This document shows positions 46,258 to 57,678 of a DNA stretch of 64,000 nt, piece by piece. This DNA is from Hanleya hanleyi. Its lineage: Eukaryota > Mollusca > Polyplacophora > Lepidopleurida > Hanleyidae. Where the stretch lies: positions 331,672 to 395,671 of the forward strand of contig JAVTVY010006840.1 in the NCBI GenBank assembly GCA_036873755.1, read 5' to 3'. The stretch's first letter is position 1. Every line of letters begins with the position of its first letter. The notes beneath the pieces were generated by a model. The model saw nothing but the letters and a program-made list of their open reading frames with translations, had not been told where the DNA came from and did not search any database. A program made the position numbers and the translations under genes.

Positions 46258-47790
46258 CAGCATAACCTCTGCTTTCTCACAAGGGTTGGAGCAAAAACAA
46301 AATCATAAACAGCGATGATGTGTAGCCTTTCTACATATTAAGAAGTGTGGAGGGTTCCACTCTGGATGACCCTGCAAGGCCTGGGTTATTGGTGCGGATA
46401 CTAAATATTATCAGAGTTTGCCTGCTGGAATCCGTTTCAAAGTAGTGTTATATTAGGGGAGATATTCGAAAAAAGGGTAAAGTGGTGTGTGTTGTCACCG
46501 TTATTGTTTGTATTCTCTTGAGATGAAGTAGGAAGACGACTAGAAGGTTGCCGGTAGGGAGTAAGGGTGCAGTCCACGCCTAAATGATGTGTGGCTAAAA
46601 CAGACATGGGTCCGCGTCTTCGGCCATAAACAAACGTGCAATCCTCCTTATACGTTCTTCAACTTTTCTGAAAAACTCTTTTATGAAAATGTGTCAAATT
46701 CTACCCACAACCCAGAGAAAACGTATGAAATGATTTTCTTTTTATGCATGTTAAAAGTGTTTTCCTTCCAAAGGACAAGTCAAAATGGTGAAAAAAGAGT
46801 GGGTCGACCAACTTTTTTTTTTGTAAAATTGTATCCCCATAAAGGAATCATTATTTTCGCTCTCGGCAAAAGTGCTGATTTTGGCTTGCCAGATATTCAA
46901 TTTCGGACATGACTAACTCTATAGTGGCGCGTAGATGCAATCAACAAGCAATTGTTATATCCCTGTTTGGAGAAATGGTTACGTCCAGCAGGGTGATACT
47001 ATCAGTTAGTTGAAAGCTAAGAAGAATTACCATGCTGTCAAAAACGGGCGACCTTCCTTATTATGAAATTAGGGAGGGGCCACTTTGTGCGAAAACGTGG
47101 CAAGTATGGACGGCAACCTTAAAGGCTAGAGTTTTTCCTCCGAATTTCTGCTCTTAAGGCTATGCCAATCTGATTTGACCGTGAAATCAAATTCATGTAG
47201 AAAGACCGAAAATATTGACCAGCTTTCGAATGAGGCATGAACAGCAAAATAAATGTAAAAATTGCTGAAATTCGAGCCAAATTTTCAATAATTTTGCATT
47301 TCTCAGAAGATTAGGGGATGAGATTACAAACTTAGAGATAAAAGGGACAAAACCAGAATATACGCTCTCATTCACTTTAGATCAGGGTGTTGATGTGATC
47401 CGTATTGAAAATTAATCATTTTGTCATTTAGATTGGCAATAATGAGTCCTACAGGTCACTATTCTTAACATATATGCCGACCCAAGGGGAGGTGATTATG
47501 TATATGTCTAAATAGCATATATGCAAGGCCAATACCCTGTAGTATGCATAAAATCGCAACATTTCTGACTAAGATAAATGAAATTTACGATCCTGTACAA
47601 TATAAATTCAATACAAGGCCGCAATAAGCGCTTTTAACAAGTGTAGTGTAAGAGAACATGCACTAGTTGGCCTACTGGTGTTTTATAACTGCGCAATGGA
47701 GCCTACATTAAAGGTGAAGTCCGCACCTAAATGATGTGTGGCTAAAAACAGGCATGGGTTCGGGTCCTCCCGAACATATAGGTATATAGG
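46258..47790. repeat. Repeat block duplicated at 48960-49500
   Basis: 46655-47120 matches 49003-49480 ('gaaaatgtgtcaaattctacccacaac', 'aaaacgggcg.ccttccttattatgaaatta'), and 'cctaaatgatgtgtggctaaaa' occurs at 46580 and 47725. It flanks the Penelope-like fragment on both sides and may belong to that element. No gene. Confidence 0.65.
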
Positions 47791-48160
47791 TATTCATATA
47801 GTGTTCCAATGGGTACTAATTGTGCACCCCTGTTGGCTACCCTATATCTGTTCTCTTATGAATTTGACAATATGCAGGCGCTTTCAAAAAACGATCCATT
47901 CAAAGCCAGTTCCTTCTCATTCACCAAACGCTATATAGACGATCTTATCGCTGTGGATAATTGCTATATAAATGACGCAGTAAAGGATATATATCCCCCT
48001 TCACTAGATTTGAAGGAAACTACAGGTAGCCCTACAGGCACATCATATTTAGACATATATCTCTTTAAAAATGAAGCGGGCCTTCTCTCTCGTTGACTTT
48101 ATGACAAAAGAGATGATTACAATTTCGACATCGTACACTATCCCTTTCTGGACAGTAATA
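47790..48160 (+). pseudogene. Penelope-like RT fragment (5' of SINE)
   Basis: The frame 47809-48096 reads 'MGTNCAPLLATLYLFSYEFD', 'FTKRYIDDLIAVDN' (catalytic YIDD at about 47932) and 'GTSYLDIYLFKNE'. It is better preserved than 36690-36950, with no internal stop over 95 codons, but truncated at the 5' side. The 'YDKRDDYNF' block follows in another frame. Confidence 0.85.
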
Positions 48161-48432
48161 GTGAGTGAGTGAGTGAATAGGGTTTAACGTCGCTTTCAAC
48201 ATTTTTTCAGCTATATCACGACGGGGAAGGGAAGGGAGGGGCGGGGGGACCTACTTGTAACAGAGTAGATCTAATGCTGCCATTTTATAGTGCTGTCCCA
48301 CTGAAATATCATGCCGTAGGCAGACATGACACCCCGCTCAGTCACATTATACCGACACCGAGAGAACCAGTTCTTGCTCTATCATCTTACTGCCGAGTGT
48401 AAGCGAGGAAGAAACAAGTTCCTTTTTCAAGT
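48161..48432 (-). mobile_element. SINE insertion with 8-bp target duplication
   Basis: The element begins (3' tail on minus) with repeated 'gtga' units, then 'atagggtttaacgtcgctttcaac', a 'cagctatatcacgacgggg' segment and a core with 'cagtcacattataccgacaccgag'. The flanking 8-bp direct repeat 'cagtaata' lies at 48153-48160 and 48433-48440, and the uninterrupted target 'gacagtaatattccagtggg' is present at about 35980 and 37040. I associate the core with widespread molluscan SINEs. Confidence 0.85.
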
Positions 48433-48440
48433 CAGTAATA

Positions 48441-48905
48441 TTTCAGTGGGACCTGAATATGGCGTATACATATCCCGCCTAGTAGCGTTTGCTAGATCCT
48501 GTGTTAAATGTGATATTTTTAAACAAAGTCACAAAACATTGTTGCAGAAACTTATAAAACAGGGCTATACCACCAAGCGCCTTCACTCAAAGTTTCTCAA
48601 ATTTGGGGATACATATCGCATGCTGATAGCAATATCTAAGGCGTTACGTTTCGTAACGTGTGTCTAATTCCTCTTAACCGGGGCTAGGGGCCGTATGGAC
48701 CCATGTACTTCAAGATCCTCATGGTACTCATATGAACAGTCACAATCAAAGCGTGACTGGGATACATCATTCTCTAGATGACGACGTTACAACGAATATT
48801 TTGGATTAAGAATACCAATCAGCGAAACGGATTTGATATTTTGGAACATCATGATGGCTTAGGTCCTTGGATTATGAACGCGGATATTCTTTAATGAACG
48901 ACCTT
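48441..48905 (+). pseudogene. Penelope-like RT C-terminus and 3' end (3' of SINE)
   Basis: Continues the interrupted RT ('VGPEYGVYISRLVAFARSC'), then 'gcatgctgatagcaat' (about 48616) and the shared 3'-end repeat up to 'ggatattctttaatgaacgacc'. Shorter than the 37.2-38.2-kb copies. Confidence 0.8.
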
Positions 48906-48959
48906 AAATAAAGAAATTGTAAAAGTATATATTTTCTAAATGGGCGCACTCATGCCATG

Positions 48960-49500
48960 ATTTCAGGAGACTTGTAAGCAAATGAAAATGAAAAGGAAAG
49001 ACGTGCAACTTTTCTGAAAAACTAAATATATATATATACAATATATGAAAATGTGTCAAATTCTACCCACAACGTATGAAATTATTTTCACAACGTACGA
49101 ACTTATTTCCTTTTTATGCACGTTAAAGTCTTTTCCTTCCAAAGGACAATTTAAAATGGCGAAAACAAAAAACAGGGGGTCGACCTACTCGTTTTTGTTA
49201 AATTTTATCCCCAAACAGGAATCATCATTTTCGATCACCGAAAAAGTGCGGATTTTGGCCTGCCATATATTCAATTCCGGACACGATTAACTCTGTAGTG
49301 GCGCGTAGCTGCGATCAACAATATCCTCGTTGAAGAAATGGTGACGTCCAGCAAAGTGATACTATAGATATCAGTTAGTAGAAAGGTAAGAAGAATTACC
49401 ATGCTGTCAAAAACGGGCGCCCTTCCTTATTATGAAATTAGGCCACTTTGTGCGAAACCGTGGCAAGTATGAACTGCACCCTAAGTATCGGGAAACGAGT
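48960..49500. repeat. Second copy of the block at 46655-47120
   Basis: See the copy at 46258-47790; sequence and order agree. No gene. Confidence 0.65.
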
Positions 49501-49507
49501 CTTTCCT

Positions 49508-49625
49508 CGGGTTTTTTTTTGCAGATGATATAGTTTTATTTGAGAAAAAGACGAAAGAGTTACACTTTATCCTAGAAATAATGTGGAAGTTTAGATTTGA
49601 AAGTAAGACTCTACAGCTCAGTAAA
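49508..49625 (+). pseudogene. Small RT fragment with FADD motif
   Basis: Reads 'FADDIVLFEKKTKELHFIL', which matches the catalytic F/YADD motif and following helix of a non-LTR RT. Preceded by a T-run and followed by stops; only about 35 codons remain. Confidence 0.55.
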
Positions 49626-50780
49626 GACCGAGTTGCTTCATGGTTAACAGCCAGGTTAAACCAGACGTGAAAAAAACTCCAACTTCGGAAATTAATAACC
49701 GTATGAGAAAGATTGATTGTTTGTTTGTTGGTTATGGAAGAGAACCTCGAAAATACTCAGAACATCTAAAAATAACAGAAGAGTTTGAGGTTGGATTTAT
49801 GAAACCAAAAGTCCATTTAGAAAATGGACTTTTGCTGGATGGACTGGTTCAGCTTGCAAGGGCTAATACATGAGATGTAAGAAATTCCTTTTCCAGATAC
49901 AATGATCACCTGTCGCATTCCAATGTTTCAACCAGAACACCAGACTGGAATTATACATTTGTACGATCCAGTTACGTTCCAAATGCAACAAAAACGTGGC
50001 AGAGATACAAATGATCACTGGGATCAGTTTTAGTTCCTGTGATGAGTTTACATATGCAGTCAGAATATTGACCTGGGGTGTCATATCACTTCTATTCAGT
50101 ACGCGGACATCTTTTGCAATCACCTTTATATGTTGCGTTTAATTGTTATTTGTATACGGGTAGATTATGCTGGTGAACGGTTTGTCCCAGAGGCTTGCCC
50201 TCTATGCAAACCATTGTGATTGTAGTTTGTGACTGTGGTTAACATGGTGGAGAAAGAAACGCTTGGTGGGAGTCGGGCCTAACAGACATTTGTTTTGATT
50301 AAGAACTTGCGGTCTCCAATTGTTTCTCAGTTTGGGCTGTTTCTTCTATCTAACGGTCACACTTTCCATCAGATGACTTGAATGGGCTATTACGTCATTG
50401 TTCTAATGTGCTATTTTAATGTAATACCACTCAAGTCGGTGTGAGGGGCAGTGTGGACATGACTCAGGTCTACATGAACATCTACAGTAAAAGCGTGGCT
50501 GAGATATAAATGATCACTGGGATAATTTTTGGTTCTTGTGATGTGTTTAGATTTCTTACGTTTAATTGCAAAACCAGTTTGGTGCTAAAGTAAACCATCG
50601 ATTGTCCTCCCGATTCAGATATCCAGCGTCAGACCCGACGCTGTAAGAAAGCTACCGTTGTTCAACATATTTATATAGGTTTTTATATACAGTTTGATTT
50701 AGGTTCATATTTCTTTGTTCTACAGGAAACAAATCCGAAGACGTGCTTTCAACTTTTCCTGGTTTCTAACACCAATATCT
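49626..50780. repeat. Non-coding repeat block related to 54420-54810
   Basis: 'gcgtcatatgacttct.....cagtacgc.g..atctttt' and 'tttatatgttgcgtttaatt' occur near 50080-50140 and 54730-54800. 'ttctatctaacg.tcacattt.catc' occurs near 50350 and 54485. A diverged '...aaagcgtggctgagata' Penelope-like piece lies at 50490. No gene. Confidence 0.5.
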
Positions 50781-52117
50781 TAACTCTCCGTCTGACTCTG
50801 GCCCGTGTTTATTCGATGATGTAATATGACTGAACATAAGGATAAAAGCTGGTCTATCATTGTAAGTATTCTGTTGAAGTATCTTACTTCAACATTTATC
50901 AACAGAACAGGAGTTATGAATAAGTATAAGACAGAATAGAAGAGCAATTGTTTGTATTCATCATAAATAGGCAAGGGTGTACATCAACATTAATGTTACT
51001 ACCGGTATCTACATGTATTCCCTGTTTCTCCAGTATAACGGAAGTTGAACAAATCTTCCATTGTCTTCTGATTTCCCCGTGAAATGATGCCAATCGAAAG
51101 TTTACCCACGGTTAGATCAAGGAGTACGTACAGGAATAGTTCCCCAACTATATAGACAAAAGTGCTTTTTATAATAAAACGGTCGCATAAATCAGTTCAC
51201 TTGCTCAATATCTGCACATTTCAATCATTTTTCACGATGATAAGTGAACATTTATTCGATCTTTCTTCAACTAGTTTGTGCGTATGAATATGTCGAATAA
51301 TATTTTGACGTTGTATGTCGTCTGCACCACTGTCTGGTCAAATGTGTGAGCATTCAACAAAGTAGATGTGTCGTTTCATGTCCCATAGTATCGCTGTCAT
51401 ACAATTCGGTTTTTACAAGGATTGAGGGTGATTTTAACAATCACCCATCTAGCTATTCATAATTGTTTAAAGTTTCTAGTACTGATCTTGAAATCACATG
51501 AAATTACCTTAATATCACTGCTCGAATAACTGTATTAAAATCGCACAATTGGTCCGTTTTGTTCAACACGAGCTCATAAACATCACTAAGCAGTACTTCA
51601 GCTTTGCAGCACCGGTATACCAAATCAACACCCTCTAACGAAACCGATCAGGTTCTGCTACAAACGCGTTCAACGTACACTCCTGCATCCGCGAATCGCC
51701 ATGAACGCGTTCAAACGTACACTCCTGAATCCGTGATTTACACGACGGTATAATTGTAGCTGCCACGCTTAATTTGAATGGACAAATTATATCCGAAGGT
51801 CAGGTCCTTCCAGACCAGGACATGGAATTCAATCAAAACACACCGGAGGATTCCAAAATGCACCACATACATTGAAATTTGACGTAACAGGAAACGAGAG
51901 ATACATAGTCTGAAAACGACTTGACATTAATTTGAATAAAGAATACTGAAAATTGTTGACCATTTCTCTCATCTAGAAAACCATCTTGTGTGTTTTTTTT
52001 TGTATTTGATGCACATTTGAAGTTGGTCCTGTCATACGAAATCGGTTTTTCGATTATTGATGCGGAAATTTATTTATGTGCGACGACTGAATATTGAATG
52101 TCGAATCTGACGCTTGC
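50781..52117. other. Non-coding; 44-bp direct duplication at 51660-51745
   Basis: 'aaacgcgttcaa.cgtacactcctg.atccg' occurs twice near 51662 and 51705. Otherwise nothing recognised. Confidence 0.5.
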
Positions 52118-52262
52118 TATGTAATTACAACACATATAAGGGAAGTGGGAAGAGGTGCCGACATACTGACAGAGTCACATGACTTCACAGTATAGTCTTC
52201 CGGTTAACCTATTCTAAAGTACATATCAAGAATCTAACGATTCGTGATATATTCAGCAGAGT
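52118..52262 (+). repeat. Partial 509-bp satellite monomer
   Basis: 'attacaacacatataaggga' through 'aatctaacgattcgtgatat', same orientation as the array; truncated. Confidence 0.8.
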
Positions 52263-52480
52263 TGTTATTATATAATACTTACCCAGTGCCCTGTAGATCG
52301 TCTATATAGCGTTTGGTGAATGAAAAAAGAACGGACTTTGGGGGTTATTCTTTTGAAAATTTCTACATGTAGGCGTATTCATAGAAGAACAGATATATGT
52401 CTGCCAAACGCGGTGCACAACTTATACCCATTGGAATACCTATACGCTGTTGGTATGGACCGTTAGCTGATGCAGCAAAA
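52262..52480 (-). pseudogene. Penelope-like RT fragment
   Basis: On minus, frameshifted pieces correspond to the 'GIPMGT.CAP..AD.YLF' and '..RYIDDL' regions (e.g. 'tatagacgatctac' near 52305 for Y-I-D-D-L). Dead and truncated. Confidence 0.6.
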
Positions 52481-52682
52481 TGGTTGTCCCGCAGCACGCA
52501 ATTTCTGACCATACATCATGGAATAGTAGGTTATGTGGATCTGCCCAGTGATGACAGACCGAAAATCCATACAGGCATAACGTAACTTCATCGATTATGC
52601 AGTGAGCAGCGGTGATACTAAGTTTTCGGATATATAGTGGGAGAGGGTAAATGTAATCATCTAGGTGCATAATCATATCTTA

Positions 52683-52971
52683 GGGAGCTTCTTGAAATTA
52701 GGAACTGATTTCCCTGGTAGGGACGGCATATGCCGGTTATTCAACTGGGATACACCATGCCCTGTTTGGTGTTCTGATCTGGATGGATTAGAGTCCCAGT
52801 TAGGCCATTCCTCCCATGCTGCTGCATGGCATGGCATAAGCCATCCTTTGTCTGCCGAGTTCCAAACTGTATGGCATGGAGTTCGTAGGAGTTCCAACAT
52901 GGCGCACCATGCCACTCTGTTTGGAATGTCTTATGCCAGTTCCTAGTATGCCCCAATTTCAAGAAGCTCCC
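52683..52971. mobile_element. 289-bp MITE with 17-bp perfect ends and TTA duplication
   Basis: The left end GGGAGCTTCTTGAAATT (52683) is the exact reverse complement of the right end (to 52971). TTA flanks both sides (52680-52682, 52972-52974). GGG-starting ends with a TTA/TWA duplication fit the PIF/Harbinger superfamily. No ORF of substance inside. Confidence 0.8.
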
Positions 52972-53445
52972 TTATCATACTGGAGGCTGTCTTAACCAGG
53001 CTTTCCCAGACATGACATCATCATGGCTCCACAACAACTTTATAATATACATTCATTTCATCTGTCTGTAGTTTAGTTTAATACAGTACTGAAATAATAG
53101 GGCGGAACCCATCACTAATTCAAACACAAGACTCATCGATTGTTTGGTCTCCAGAAATTTGGCATGTCTAACTTATCAGAAGTCCTAGTGAACAGCGCTG
53201 GAGGAAAACTTCGAAATTAGGTATCCGGGTACAAACTTGAGTGTAACATGAAACCACCAGCACCCCCTCTTTGGTTCTGATTTGCGCGTTTTCGGAATTC
53301 AGAAATCTGTGTTATGTAGAGGTATATATGGGAGCTATATCAAATGCACAGCAGGTGGGCATTCTGATCAGTGGTGGTAAATATCATGACAGTAGATAGG
53401 AAAGCGTTGTTTTCCATCCCATGGCAATGAGGTGTAGACTTGATC

Positions 53446-53663
53446 ATGCCTACACTCATGCCCTTGTTTCGTAGACCCCACATTTTATAACTTGACATGT
53501 AGTATATGTTACCGATGTACTATCTCCGACCGTGACTGCGGTGTACCCGTTGGTATGCCTACACTCATGTCCTTGTTTCGTAGACCCCACATTTTATTAC
53601 TTGACATGTAGTATATGTTACCGATGTACTATCTCCGACCGTGACTGTGGTGTACCCGTTGGT
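53446..53663. repeat. 109-bp direct tandem duplication
   Basis: 'atgcctacactcatg' starts at 53445 and 53554. The two 109-bp copies differ at only a few positions, so the duplication is recent. Confidence 0.9.
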
Positions 53664-54812
53664 GATGTTTAAATGTTTGGGTGATATCGGAAGTTTTTGA
53701 TCGGCGGTTTGTTACATTGCCGGATCCATTACCATTGTTATTCAAACAATACGGAAGCAATTAATGGATTTCCAGCATTCAAAATGATATCCTATTCAGA
53801 ATTTGTTTATCAAATTTAGGTATGAGTCCGTATATAGCAGATATAAGCAGTCGCTTTTTTCGCACAGATTTTCTTTGACAAATCATTCCAAGATGTAGTC
53901 TTTGTGTCGTCGTGCCAACATACCGTTTACGACACTTATAGGAAACAATATTAAGTTAGTTAGTTGTATGAGGTTAACATACGAATTAACAGAATAAGAC
54001 TTCATAATTTATGAGGAACTGAATGTAATTGAAGTGATAAAAGTGGACATGTGAGGCAACTTCTATGCTAAAACAATCCTGAATTGCAGTTGCTAAAGGT
54101 TTGATGTCGAAACCTTGTTTATCCATGTGAGAAAACATCCGATAGGGTCTGAGTGCATGAGACTATTCTTAGATTACGATGACAGAAAGAAAGACCGGTA
54201 CACTGGGACACAAGTTCGATAAGTAGATGAGGAATTTCTGCCCAGCACTAGCTAATTTATGTTTTTTTCAATAAACGATGGTCCATGTTAGTTTACTTCC
54301 AGGACGTATTAAAAATACTCCCTTGTAGTATCCTGGTCAGATATGGGATAAGTCTAATACTAATATGTACACATTTGTTTAGGTTGATATTTTTTGTGAT
54401 TGTAGTTTTTCAACCGGTAAACCTGGTGGGAAATGAAGCGATTGGTCAGCGCCCTGACTTAGATCATGCGTTTTAGAACGTTTCTCCTATCTAACGTCAC
54501 ATTGTTCATCTTATGGCATCACATAACTGGATAGGACTATTACATCATCGCTCTTAATATTTGTATTTTCTGCCACTCAGCGGATGCCACGGGCCATGAT
54601 GGCGTGCCATTTCGGATATCCACATAAACAGCTATAATAAACCATTGACTGGGATACAAATCATAACAAGAAGCAGTTTTGGTACCTGTGTAGTTTTTAT
54701 TACAAATATGCAGTCACTATATTTGCCTGTGGCGTCATATGACTTCTTGTCAGTACGCCGTTATCTTTTTCCATCTCCCTTTTTATGTTGCGTTTAATTC
54801 TGTGTATTCCAG
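53664..54812. other. Non-coding, with the 54420-54810 repeat
   Basis: See the related block at 49626-50780. No gene. Confidence 0.45.
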
Positions 54813-54858
54813 GATGTGGAGAACAATGCCCCACCATCAGATTACGAGGTTATTGTTG
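54813..54858 (+). CDS. Candidate internal exon (ITIM-like motif)
   Basis: The acceptor 'tgtgtattccag' and donor GTACGT flank 46 nt, open as DVENNAPPSDYEVIV plus one base. SDYEVI fits the ITIM consensus (S/I/V/L-x-Y-x-x-I/V/L), as found in receptor cytoplasmic tails. It is phase-compatible with 55283-55338 and with 56565-56669. No start, membrane segment or stop could be linked, so this is a weak call. Confidence 0.25.
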
Positions 54859-55282
54859 GTACGTTGATTTGTTTGGGTCTGATCGAATGCCATATATCTG
54901 TACGTTTTTCTTTAAAAAGAACTACACACACGAAATATGCTTCTCCGTTTTCATACTCGTGGTCGACTATTTCCATCCGTCGTATCGGTTCATCGTGTTC
55001 TATTGGTGACGATGAGTAAGGCGCTACAGTGATTGCCTCTCTCCTGCAGCAATAGTTGGAGCTGAAATGACAGAATATATTATGTGTGTCCACGCATGGG
55101 AGTATGTCCAATACGATAAACCATTGATACCGAAACAAAACAAAGAAATGCTTATATTTAACTATACAAGAATTGTCACTTGTACATTTTGTCACCAATC
55201 ATCGCCATCGTTGCCACGTCCCTATTCTACATTATCCACTTATCACAGTGAATTGCGATCTCAATCTTTGCCCTCTCTGTAG

Positions 55283-55338
55283 ATACCACGGCTTCCTCCC
55301 ACTTCCAATCACGTGGTCATCCAGTTTCGAATGTACAG
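55283..55338 (+). CDS. Candidate internal exon
   Basis: The acceptor 'tgccctctctgtag' and donor CAG|GTAGAA flank 56 nt. Joined in phase to the previous candidate it is open; it ends in phase 0. Ser/Thr-rich, no domain recognised. Confidence 0.2.
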
Positions 55339-56310
55339 GTAGAATCGGAGTTACGCGAGTTCCTCGAACTGATGATCCGAAGTAGGCCCTGAACTCTTAT
55401 CTGTTCCATCCGGAAACAATTCAGCTAAATTTGACTATACTTCGCCATATGTCTAAAGTTGACATCGACTTGAGGCAATCACCAACCACATTTCACTTGA
55501 TTATAACACTTTTCCTGCCTGTGGGACTTGATTTGCTTGAAAGACAACACTTTTCCCCAGATACTGCTTTAATTCAAGTTTTATATATTCAAAGAGTCGA
55601 CTTCAAGATAGGCCTGTAGACGTATCCAGTTAAAAAAACCTAGCACGTGTTCAATCAAGATGTTCCATTTGTCTCCATACGCCCTCCCAAAAGTCGACAT
55701 ATTATGTGATGCGAATATTATTATACGAGCTCTGCTCGACCATCTTCCCATAACCGGCCCTTGTCTATGACAGTTTAATTATCTACAGTTCCAATTTTTG
55801 TGATACCCTTGATGGGAGCTGATATGTCGCGTACTAAAACGAATGTCGAGTTCAAGGGAACTGGCCTAAAAGTCAGAAATCACTGAAAACTGAAAATTTG
55901 TTGTGAGTAGACTCGGTGGGTGGAAAAGATGTGTCGAGTTCCAAAACTGAGGTCAAGGGCAAAAATCAAAAGTCAGTGTGACCTCAAAATTAAGTAGATA
56001 GATTAGGGAGACGATTGGTCACGTTGCAAAATTGAGGTCAATTTCAATTTTGAGGTCATTCAGTGTCACTGTGAAAATGAGAGACGATATGTCCCGTTGC
56101 AAAGGTTAGGTAAAGATCAGAATTGGAGAAACCCCCAAAATCAGGAAATCATTGAAATCGCTTTTTCAGTTTACACTTTGATGTACGCTGATGTGCCCAA
56201 TAGCAAAAATGACATCACGGTTCAAGGTCAAGGTCACAGACCTCACAATCAAAAAATCATTAGAGCCGCATATTTTGTGTTACTGGACACATTAGTGGTA
56301 GACAATGTGA
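55339..56310. repeat. Non-coding; repeats rich in 'aggtca'
   Basis: 55830-56310 contains serial 'gaggtca', 'caaggtcaaggtcac' and 'aaaatcattgaaatcgc'-like segments related to 26540 and 28095. These are a dispersed animal repeat with nuclear-receptor-like half-sites. No gene. Confidence 0.5.
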
Positions 56311-56564
56311 CAATTTAGGTCAAATAATTGTGCGGGCGTACATTGAAGTTAATTTTGCATATTGTTTGATTTAGAAATGGAGCCGTGCCCCCTCTCCGTA
56401 TTAGCGGTGTGTATAATGTAGACCGACAAGCCTAAGTGACCTTGAGAAATAAACGAATATAGTATATGATAAAACATCATCAGGATACTTTACACCATGC
56501 AACCTTTCGCCTTCTCTTTTTGAAACTTCGCTACCATAATGTTTTATGGTATTTATTCCAACAG

Positions 56565-56669
56565 ATGTTCCGCCGTCGAACAAGTTGTTACCAGTAGAAA
56601 GCAATGACAAGGAGTCGACAGAGGAACCGGACAAAACTAGCTTATGCCGGGCAGTGTTTTGTGCTTTTC
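56565..56669 (+). CDS. Candidate internal exon
   Basis: The acceptor 'tttattccaacag' and strong donor GTAAGT flank 105 nt, open in one phase (2 nt + 34 codons + 1 nt). It encodes an acidic, Ser/Pro-rich segment ending in a Cys-containing stretch. It is phase-compatible with the exon at 54813. Could be the tail of a host receptor; unconfirmed. Confidence 0.3.
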
Positions 56670-56894
56670 GTAAGTAAAACCATGATTCTTAGGTGGGTTC
56701 GTCAATCTGATATATAATTTATCTTCTAACACAGAAAGTATGGACCATTGAAATGCTAAAGTAGGTGTATGTCCTCAAAACAGTATCGCAAAGAAATGAA
56801 GTAACAATATCTCAAAGATAATATAATGTTATTTACATTACAGGCATTTGCCTGTTACAAATAACATTCCTTCTTAACCCTAGAACCCTTAAGG

Positions 56895-56985
56895 GTACTG
56901 AGCCCGCCTACACACATTTGTACACACCCTCTATAACTTGTCTTTATACAGATAAAAGTATGCCTCATAGCTATGGTAATGTAGC
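56895..56985. repeat. Dispersed repeat, second copy at 8755-8850
   Basis: 'gtactgagcccgcctac...' through 'tgcctcatagctatggtaatgta' parallels 'gatactgatcccacctgc...tgccttatagctgtggtaatgta' at 8755. The last shared bases are immediately followed by the GC-rich sequence that leads into the virus-like module. Confidence 0.65.
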
Positions 56986-57240
56986 AGCAGGGAGGGCGAG
57001 TGGACTAATTTCTGGGGGAGGTGTGGGGGAGCGGGGAGCTTCCCAAGGGACACTAATTTCTGGGGGAGCGGGGAGCTTCCCAAGTGGGGGGCTGGGCGCA
57101 TACTCTGTAGAGCCTCGGGACGGCCCACCACCCTTGCCGGCCCAGGCTCTACGCCGCAACCACCTATTAAACATACATAATCGATGGGGATACCAGTAAC
57201 GGCTTTAAACATCATCTTATATAGACACACACTTACAGCG
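56986..57240. other. GC-rich candidate left end of the virus-like element
   Basis: Composition changes sharply here. Two copies of a ~45-bp unit ('ctaatttctgggggag...cggggagcttcccaag') lie at 57004-57082. The edges 'cagcagggaggg' (56986) and 'gtagagcctcggga' (57107) recur at 57785 and 57908 with nearly the same spacing (121 vs 123 bp), though the middles differ. Possibly terminal-repeat sequence; the opposite end is outside the window. Confidence 0.3.
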
Positions 57241-57372
57241 ACCCGTCCACATCTTTCCAGCGGAATGTCGGAGACCTGCCTACACTCTTCTACCTGCGGG
57301 ACGGAAACCCGTCCACACTCTTCCTGTGGAATGATGGAGACCTGTCCACGGCTTTCCAGCGGAATGTCGAAG
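57241..57372 (+). repeat. 33-bp tandem repeat in frame with the first gene
   Basis: Four units start at 57241, 57274, 57307 and 57340 (exact 33-bp period). In the frame of the next gene they encode an 11-residue repeat around 'HLSSGMSET'. Since 33 is a multiple of three the frame stays open from the ATG at 57184. Confidence 0.85.
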
Positions 57373-57678
57373 ACCCAAGCGTTTCGCATTCTACGGTATG
57401 CATCCAAGGTGAATTCATTCATGGATTACCGTGCCGTGGTACAGGCTATGTATGAAGATGGCGACAACAACGAGGGGCGACGGGAGATCCTACATGCGTT
57501 CACAGATGCAGTCCTTAACAAAGTGGATTTGCGAGAGAAGGAACCCATCTCCCACTACTACTGGACATTAGCAGCCACCCAGGATTCCCAGGCCATGGCC
57601 CGCGAACATTCACGACGGAATCAGCAATGGCTGGTAGGCGCAGCCATAGCCTATGCCCTACTAATAATGAATCTGTAG
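57364..57678 (+). CDS. Small virus-like protein with C-terminal membrane segment
   Basis: 104 codons from the ATG at 57364 ('MSKTQAFRILRYASKVNSF'). The frame is open back to an ATG at 57184 through an 11-residue repeat, so a 164-residue form is possible. I choose 57364 because the upstream part is repeat-derived. The middle has 'REILHAFTDAV' and 'SHYYWTLAATQD'; the C-terminus is hydrophobic ('WLVGAAIAYALLIMN'), suggesting membrane anchoring. I recall similar short proteins among uncharacterised ORFs next to capsid-like genes in marine invertebrate genomes, but cannot name a family. The stop codon lies in the stem of a 10-bp hairpin. It is the outermost gene of the module. Confidence 0.6.
   Translation: MSKTQAFRILRYASKVNSFMDYRAVVQAMYEDGDNNEGRREILHAFTDAVLNKVDLREKEPISHYYWTLAATQDSQAMAREHSRRNQQWLVGAAIAYALLIMNL

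Noticed and set aside
43547..46308. Repeated 60-94-codon ORFs in the satellite
   Set aside because: They are identical because the copies are recent; one unit already has a frameshift (45584) and there is no domain.
56931..57422. 163-codon minus-strand ORF
   Set aside because: Antisense to the repeat and first virus-like gene; its sequence is explained by the 33-bp and 45-bp repeats.
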